Source: a virus
Direction: 5' to 3' (one strand)
IMG/VR virus record: IMGVR_UViG_3300045996_000537
Coordinates: 1-42,672 of that record
Length of the DNA stretch: 42,672 nt
Under the pieces are notes generated by a model that worked only from the letters and a program-made list of their open reading frames with translations, was not told the origin of the DNA and did no database searches. Both the position numbers and the translations under genes were made by a program. Positions 37,815-42,672 of this stretch are shown piece by piece. Position 1 is the stretch's first letter. Every line of letters starts with the position of its first letter.

Positions 37815-38122
37815 TCGTTCCACTTTCTTTGTTTTTCCGATTCCGGGAGTGCATCAATGCGGTTGTCAGACTTCTTGCGCTTTTCCACAGCCTGAGCATC
37901 ACGCCTCCGCTGTTCTTCGCGCGCGTTGTCACGGCCTTTATTGCGGCCCGCCAGATAGGCCAGGAGCGCGGCAACGAATCCGCCGAGCACGTAGCGCGCC
38001 CAAGACGGGAGAGCCATGTACGTGGCTAATAGAGGCTGCCAGAACAGCGCAGCGGCCATGCCTGCCGGGATGAGCCAGACCCACCACGGCAGAACGTCCC
38101 AAAACCAGTTGAGCCAGCTCAT
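37796..38122 (-). CDS. Inner-membrane spanin-like protein (Rz-like)
   Basis: 108 aa. Hydrophobic segments WWVWLIPAGMAAALFWQPLL (about 13-32) and YVLGGFVAALLAYLAGRNKG (about 44-63) are followed by a charged coiled coil (RDNAREEQRRRDAQAVEKRK) to the end. That coil plus the overlapping Rz1-like lipoprotein gene marks it as an i-spanin. Two membrane segments rather than one is unusual and changes the predicted side of the coil. ATG overlaps the endolysin stop. Confidence 0.6.
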   Translation of the reverse strand: MSWLNWFWDVLPWWVWLIPAGMAAALFWQPLLATYMALPSWARYVLGGFVAALLAYLAGRNKGRDNAREEQRRRDAQAVEKRKKSDNRIDALPESEKQRKWNEWLRDR

Positions 38123-38982
38123 GGCGCTTCCACATCCTCGCCTTCGCGCTTCTTGCGGAGCACGTCATAGATAGCGAGACCAGCGAAGTAGAGGATGGCG
38201 GACAGCACCAACACGAGCGCTACACCGAGCCCGAACTTAACGTGTTCGGACGAGAGGCCGGTAAAGGAGCTGATCGTATCGGAGAACCGATTGAACACGT
38301 CCAGAATGATCGCCATGAGCGCGCTGATGCCGGTCTTTTTGGCGACGTTACCGGCTGGCGTTTCCGTCACTGACGTATCGTTGGCGCTGCCCTTGCCGGT
38401 GTCTTCCGGCTCCATCGGAGTCGGCGACGGGACCGGCTCGTCCGGCTCCATCGGCTTGGCGGCGTTCTTCGCCATCACGAGCGCAGCCTTGCGGACCTCG
38501 TTCACGCGCCGCGTCCAGCCGGGGCCGAACGTGCCCCAAGTCTTAAGCTTGCGCAGGAACATCATGCGCTGATCGCAAATCGATCCGACAAGCTCAACCG
38601 CGTTGGCGGCCTTTGCCTTCGTGAGCGTCACGTCACCGACAACGCCATCGACGCGCTGCGTATCGAGCGCGCGTTGCAGCCATTTAGCGCCCTGCCCCGG
38701 CCCCGAGTTAACCGCCGCATCGAACACCGCGTAATCGACGCCGGACGGAAGTTCATCGCCCTTGATCACGTCCCAATACTGGGCGCGGTAAATGTCCTCC
38801 AGCTCGGTTTTCGAGATGTAGCGGACGTTCTGCGAGCCGAGACCGCGTTTGCGACGGTAAGCGTCGTACACCCGCTTGGTGACGCCCTTCATGGTCTCGC
38901 CGCCGGGATCGGCAGGATGGTTCGCATACCCGCCTTCATGGACGAGAACGCGCTTGAGCGCTTCCGCGTAGTTGGATCGCAT
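38119..38982 (-). CDS. GH108 endolysin with C-terminal membrane segments
   Basis: 287 aa from ATG 38982 (AAAGGGA 5 nt upstream; the ATG at 39000 has none). Residues about 5-170 are GH108: VLVHEGGYANHPADPGGETM with catalytic Glu16, KGVTKRVYD, YWDVIKGDELPSGVDYAVFD, then PG_binding_3-type LVGSICDQRMMFLRKL. A Pro/Thr linker leads to two hydrophobic segments, GISALMAIILDVFNRF (about 216-231) and FGLGVALVLVLSAILYFAGL (about 251-270). Tail-anchored endolysins are less common than signal-arrest ones, and may release enzyme when the membrane is depolarised. Confidence 0.8.
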   Translation of the reverse strand: MRSNYAEALKRVLVHEGGYANHPADPGGETMKGVTKRVYDAYRRKRGLGSQNVRYISKTELEDIYRAQYWDVIKGDELPSGVDYAVFDAAVNSGPGQGAKWLQRALDTQRVDGVVGDVTLTKAKAANAVELVGSICDQRMMFLRKLKTWGTFGPGWTRRVNEVRKAALVMAKNAAKPMEPDEPVPSPTPMEPEDTGKGSANDTSVTETPAGNVAKKTGISALMAIILDVFNRFSDTISSFTGLSSEHVKFGLGVALVLVLSAILYFAGLAIYDVLRKKREGEDVEAP

Positions 38983-39001
38983 ACGGTCCCTTTCAGGCAT
39001 T

Positions 39002-39023
39002 AAAAAAGCCGCCTCGCGGCGGC
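39002..39023 (-). terminator. Intrinsic terminator before the endolysin gene (minus strand)
   Basis: GCCGCC / GGCGGC stem (39008-39013 with 39018-39023), 4-nt loop, six T on the minus strand. It ends tail-fibre transcription just before the endolysin ribosome site. Confidence 0.8.
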
Positions 39024-39046
39024 GGTCAGGTTGGATATGGATGAGG

Positions 39047-41260
39047 CTAGAAGATAACGACCGCTTCCCAGGTCACGGTTGCCTCTGACGTGTGAGCGAG
39101 TTTGAAACCGGATGTCGTGATCTCGCTCGCAGTACCGGCCGAGACGGTGACGGTTGGCGCTAAGTGCATTTTTGGCGAGAAATAAACCGGGATGTAGCCG
39201 TTCGCGGAACGAACCGAGCCCGTCTGCACAAAGCGCTGGCATCGTGCCTGTTCAATGTGGGTCGGATCATAAACGAAAGGCGTGCGGTCAGCGCCAATCT
39301 CGACCTTGATCAACTCGATTTCGAATCCGTCGCTACTGGCCGTCCCAACCGGCGTATAAAGAAATCGGATGGACAATTGCGTGGTGTCGTCGTTGAGTTT
39401 GCCAGGCGTGTATTTAAACGTTTGCCAGTCTTCGGTCAGCGTCACGCCGCCACTTGACGAGCCCACGGCAGCATCACCCGTGACATAGGTGCCGCCCGAA
39501 GACGTAATTGCCTGCTCACTAGTATGATTGGTCTGCCGTAGTTGAGCGGTCAGGAAGCTGTTGACCGCCGAGAAACCTGAAAGCTTACGCGCGCGGAATG
39601 ACAGCGTTACTTGCTGCGATCGAAGCGGGATGCTGTCTGACCGCAGAATGTTCGCAACAAGATTCATCGCCTGGACGGCGGAGTTTCCATCGTCCCGGAC
39701 AATCCGCATCGCCCATTCGGCCTTGTCGCCCGCGACACGCGAAACCGTAGCGCCCGCAACGCTACTACTGCGTGCGAACGTAAATCCGTCTGCGACAACC
39801 GCACGCGATGTCGTCACAAAAGACGTTCCATGCGTCCACTGGCGCAGCCCCCCATTGGGGGTTAGGTTCGGATTGGGAATCATCTTGGCTATCGCGGGCA
39901 GCGACGCCGTAGCGATCAAATCGGGCGACAGGAGAATGAGGTTCGAGGTCCGGCTTTGCGTCGATCCCGCGTAGTCCTCAGCATTGCCGAGCGCATACCA
40001 CTTCTCGCGCACCTTCATGGTGGCGAAATATCCAGTCGGCCAGAACGGAGCGGTGGTGACGAGCTTCCACCCCTGCCAACCTAGTGCGCCGGAGGAATTG
40101 TAAACCGTATCCCCGTCAGCCGACGCGATACAAATTGAGTTCTCGGGCACACCAGGGATGAGCGGCTTGTCGCGGCGGGACGGCGCAAGAAGATGGATTT
40201 TGCCATCGTCATAGATCAGCTCAGGCGGGTTCGCATCAAGCAATAACCCGCTATCAATCACTGTACTCCAGGTTGTCAGGTTGCTCGATCGGCTAATACC
40301 GACGTTGCCATTGGTACGGATCGTTGCGATCCACTTATTCTGCGACCCCACGCGCGCGATGGAGGTTTCCGAGATGCTCGGAAATGTAACGGTCGGCACG
40401 ATTGCGTTGGCATGCTCAGTCCACGTCGCCCCGTGATAGAACAGCGCCACCGCGCCATCCGTGTCATGACCACCAGCGCTTGCAGGATACGGCGTCAACT
40501 TGCTGTGGAAGTTCATCGTGGCGGCGGTAAGCCCCGTGACCGGAACGCTAGTCCACGTTCCGGGTGCCCCGTCGCCGTCCGAATAGATGAGTATCGGATC
40601 GTAATGGCTAGCGTCCGCTTTCACACGCGCCGCGAGGATAACGAAGCGGCCGTCGATTGTGCCAAAGGTGAAGTTGCGCGTGTCGCAATCCGATTGAGTG
40701 AAAATCAGATACGGCTCTTCGAGAAACGAGTTAAGCCCATCATCGCTGCGGCCGACCATAAGCCGCGTTCCGACTTCGATGCCATGCCCCCTTGCCTCTC
40801 GCCATGCCGAGACCAACACGCCATCTGCGGATGCCTGAAAAAGCCCCGTATTCAATCCGCGATATTTATGCCGGATCGGATCAACGAACTTGATCGAACA
40901 GTTCGGCCCTTCGAACGGATGATTGCGCGGCTCGCGAGGAAGCCAGATCGTATCGGAGCCAACCTTGAACGCGCCGTTGTAATAGTTCGCGCCGGTTGGA
41001 AGTTCGGAGACCAAAAACACTTCGTTGCGAAGGTTTACGGGCTCGCCGAGGTGTGCTGTTTCCAGCGCGGCCACTGCGGCGCTATTATCCGAAGCGCCTG
41101 CAGATACGCTTAATCCGTTGCGATCGGCAAAAATATCACCTTCGCCGTCTGCCCCATCATTTCCCGGGTCTCCCTTTGCGCCCTCGGGCCCGGGCCGGCC
41201 AGGCATAACCTTGAGCTTGATAATCGGCTTTGAGGCGGCGCGTAGCTGTACGATGCTCAT
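39047..41260 (-). CDS. Tailspike / tail fibre with collagen-like stem and beta-propeller-like domain
   Basis: 737 aa. Residues 1-19 (IVQLRAASKPIIKLKVMPG) are an attachment peptide shared in pattern with the next gene. Residues about 20-41 are Gly-X-Y collagen-like (PGPEGAKGDPGNDGADGE). Residues about 80-440 hold repeated strand blocks with Asp-rich loops (VGRSDDGLNSF, LIYSDGDGAPGTW, GISRSSNLTTW) as in sialidase/BNR propellers. A C-terminal carbohydrate-binding-like part (DGFTFARSSSVAGATVSRVA) ends with YDPTHIEQARCQRFVQTG and a beta tip. Probable receptor-binding or glycan-degrading spike; catalytic residues not assigned. Confidence 0.75.
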   Translation of the reverse strand: MSIVQLRAASKPIIKLKVMPGRPGPEGAKGDPGNDGADGEGDIFADRNGLSVSAGASDNSAAVAALETAHLGEPVNLRNEVFLVSELPTGANYYNGAFKVGSDTIWLPREPRNHPFEGPNCSIKFVDPIRHKYRGLNTGLFQASADGVLVSAWREARGHGIEVGTRLMVGRSDDGLNSFLEEPYLIFTQSDCDTRNFTFGTIDGRFVILAARVKADASHYDPILIYSDGDGAPGTWTSVPVTGLTAATMNFHSKLTPYPASAGGHDTDGAVALFYHGATWTEHANAIVPTVTFPSISETSIARVGSQNKWIATIRTNGNVGISRSSNLTTWSTVIDSGLLLDANPPELIYDDGKIHLLAPSRRDKPLIPGVPENSICIASADGDTVYNSSGALGWQGWKLVTTAPFWPTGYFATMKVREKWYALGNAEDYAGSTQSRTSNLILLSPDLIATASLPAIAKMIPNPNLTPNGGLRQWTHGTSFVTTSRAVVADGFTFARSSSVAGATVSRVAGDKAEWAMRIVRDDGNSAVQAMNLVANILRSDSIPLRSQQVTLSFRARKLSGFSAVNSFLTAQLRQTNHTSEQAITSSGGTYVTGDAAVGSSSGGVTLTEDWQTFKYTPGKLNDDTTQLSIRFLYTPVGTASSDGFEIELIKVEIGADRTPFVYDPTHIEQARCQRFVQTGSVRSANGYIPVYFSPKMHLAPTVTVSAGTASEITTSGFKLAHTSEATVTWEAVVIF

Positions 41261-41269
41261 CTGAACCCG

Positions 41270-42316
41270 CTAGATCATCAACTGAAATGAGACGCCGCCA
41301 AGCGACGGATCAACGGGGGTGGTGCCGCCAGGAACGCCGTAGGTCGCTTTAACTACGAACGATGTGGTCGTTCGCGAATCGATGGAGATGTCAATCCCAG
41401 GAACGGAGGAAACCACCGTCGCAACGACGCTGTAGGTCGCGCTCGCAAGCGTGACGCTAAGATTTACTGTCCAGTTGCCGGTACTGTTTTTTGTGACCGA
41501 GCTGATATTTCCTGAGTTTGCGCCGAGCGTCCCAGCCGTCGCAAAATACGCCCATACGGTGGGGCCGCCCCCCCCGCCAGCAGGCGCGGACCAGAGCGCA
41601 TCTGTCCCGTTGAAGGTCAGAACGTTCCCGGATGATGGCGCGGTTGGTGCTCCCCAGGTTGCCGCGCCGCGCCGCAATATCATCCCTCGCGTTGAGCCGA
41701 TGATCTTGTCGAGGATGGCCGTTAGCGTGTTTGCAGCCCCCGCCGCCGAGCCACCGCTGATGTTGGCGAGAACGCGATCGTCTGCAATCGAGGCCATCGA
41801 AGCAAGCGGGATAGCGCTGAGCGTATTGCTCGCGCCGCTGATCGTCTTGTTTGTCAGCGTGGCTGTTGCGGCACGCTCCGTTGCGTTAGACGTATTATCG
41901 ACGTTGCCGAGACCCACATCGCCCTTCACGATCCCGGTCGGTGAGTTAACAACCGGCGCGGTGAGCGTTTTGTTGGTGAGCGTCTCCGAACCCGTAAGCG
42001 ACGCTTTCGCCGCAAGGTCAGAAACAAGATTTGTGACGGTCGATTGCGCTTGCGCGCCGGTATGGTTCGCGCGTGCGTAAACGTTGAGGCCGAGCCCGCC
42101 CGCGTCGTAAGTCGCAGCCAACATGTCGCCAGTGCCAGCGCCGGATGCGCCTGCCGGGCCTTGCGGGCCCGTAGGACCGGGATCGCCTTGAGGGCCTGCG
42201 GGGCCGGTTGCTCCGGCCGGGCCGGTCGCACCCTCTGGCCCAGGATCGCCCGTATTTCCTTTAACTCCCGGAAGTATCTTGAGCTTGATCGTCGCGAGTT
42301 GCGGATTGAAGGTCAC
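41270..42316 (-). CDS. Collagen-like tail fibre protein
   Basis: 348 aa. The N-terminus (NPQLATIKLKILPG) matches the pattern IKLKxxPG of the 39047 gene. Residues about 16-61 are collagen-like Gly-X-Y repeats (GDPGPEGATGPAGATGPAGP). A central repeat section is rich in TLTNKT and LSAIPLASMASIADDRVL. A Gly-rich hinge precedes a C-terminal beta domain (VWAYFATAGTLGANSGNISS, SVVSSVPGIDISIDSRT). A trimeric fibre is likely. ATG 42316 overlaps the gene above. Confidence 0.8.
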   Translation of the reverse strand: MTFNPQLATIKLKILPGVKGNTGDPGPEGATGPAGATGPAGPQGDPGPTGPQGPAGASGAGTGDMLAATYDAGGLGLNVYARANHTGAQAQSTVTNLVSDLAAKASLTGSETLTNKTLTAPVVNSPTGIVKGDVGLGNVDNTSNATERAATATLTNKTISGASNTLSAIPLASMASIADDRVLANISGGSAAGAANTLTAILDKIIGSTRGMILRRGAATWGAPTAPSSGNVLTFNGTDALWSAPAGGGGGPTVWAYFATAGTLGANSGNISSVTKNSTGNWTVNLSVTLASATYSVVATVVSSVPGIDISIDSRTTTSFVVKATYGVPGGTTPVDPSLGGVSFQLMI

Positions 42317-42669
42317 GGGCGACCCCCGCTAACGATGGGGAGGTCTAGGATCGCAATCGTTGTGGTGAAGTCGTTGAAGACTGCCGAGATGATGACCTTG
42401 TATGTTCCGGGGCAGAGCGTTTGCATCTGCGCTTTGGTCGCGTGAAACGACATCACCCAACCCTCGTCGGGATCGTCCTCTGTCGTAATCGTTCCATCGG
42501 CCAGAGAGAACGAGATTTGCGTACAGCAATTCCAGTCTTCGATCTTGACCGTCACATCGTCGGCCTCGGCCGGATCAATGATCTCGTTCGTGCTGCCGTT
42601 TTGAAGTTGCAGCCGCCCTTGCGGCCAATCCTCGGCATTGCTCGCGGCGGCGAATGATCCCGTGTACAT
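42313..42669 (-). CDS. 118-aa tail-associated protein preceding the fibres
   Basis: MYTGSFAAASNAEDWPQGRL, EADDVTVKIEDWNCCTQISF, then WVMSFHATKAQMQTLCPGTY and FNDFTTTIAILDLPIVSGGR: a beta-sandwich-like protein I associate with small proteins placed before fibre genes in podoviruses. It may connect or assist fibres. Its first 15 codons are found again at 47-1, so the genome ends meet inside this gene. Confidence 0.65.
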   Translation of the reverse strand: MYTGSFAAASNAEDWPQGRLQLQNGSTNEIIDPAEADDVTVKIEDWNCCTQISFSLADGTITTEDDPDEGWVMSFHATKAQMQTLCPGTYKVIISAVFNDFTTTIAILDLPIVSGGRP

Positions 42670-42672
42670 GCG
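42623..42672. repeat. Terminal near-repeat, right copy (matches 1-50)
   Basis: 46 of 50 bases equal the window start, with the terminal 29 bases identical. Differences are synonymous in the gene that spans the join. Confidence 0.85.

Noticed and set aside
1-42672. Siphovirus or myovirus assignment
   Set aside because: No tape measure, tail tube, sheath or baseplate genes are visible, whereas portal, gp10-like hub and ejection proteins are of the short-tailed type.
1-42672. CRISPR array or insertion sequence
   Set aside because: No regularly spaced repeats of 23-40 bp and no transposase-like protein were seen on either strand.

Overview
The window reads as one complete temperate phage genome of podovirus-like build, most likely from an alphaproteobacterium. 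The phage type rests on a P22-type portal, an N4-gp56-type major capsid protein, a P22 gp10-type tail-hub protein, internal 'ejection' proteins with a peptidoglycan-cutting domain, collagen-like tail fibres, a GH108 endolysin with spanins, and a tyrosine integrase beside a repeat-rich attP-like site. No tape measure, sheath or baseplate is seen. The host guess rests on roughly 60% GC, a GapR (DUF2312) homologue (an alphaproteobacterial family) and several small proteins of rhizobial-phage type; genus is not resolved. The first and last 50 bases match at 46/50 and encode the same 15 amino acids, so the molecule is probably circular (or circularly permuted) and about 42.6 kb once the overlap is removed.

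Layout on the circle: two opposing transcription programmes diverge near 27.57 kb and converge near 36.1 kb. Leftward (- strand) from 27537: a Cro-like regulator, an HTH/HNH/AP2 protein, small early proteins, GapR, Gp157, a Rad52-type annealing protein, NinB, an HNH nuclease, a protein carrying only DnaA domain IV, RusA, a deoxyribosyltransferase-like protein, a DNA methyltransferase, a T5orf172 nuclease, a DUF1376 replication protein with iteron-like repeats inside its gene, then small genes, terminase (17.0-15.3 kb), portal, a lectin-fold protein, scaffold, capsid, decoration, tail hub, ejection proteins and tail collar (to 55). Across the join it continues from 42669 with tail fibres, endolysin, spanins and small membrane proteins down to 36088. 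Intrinsic terminators on this strand lie at about 17.57, 11.17, 8.97, 1.04, 39.01 and 36.61 kb.

Rightward (+ strand): a repressor-like HTH gene at 27602, then a chain of 20 tightly coupled small ORFs (28257-35548) including Lar-like, DUF3850, DUF1643, HAD and DUF5131 proteins, a small probable recombination directionality protein and the integrase. Near-identical palindromes CGTCAA-N5-TTGACG lie between the divergent regulators and in front of the 28257 chain, and look like the lysogeny operators. A separate two-gene + strand island (1092-1729, lipoprotein plus membrane protein) lies against the late - strand genes and looks like a moron.

No gene-free stretch exceeds 300 bases. The longest are 35549-35735 (attP-like), 28099-28256 (operators), 25716-25853 (nothing recognised) and 11999-12118 (nothing recognised). 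All family names come from reading the translations by eye; no database search was run.
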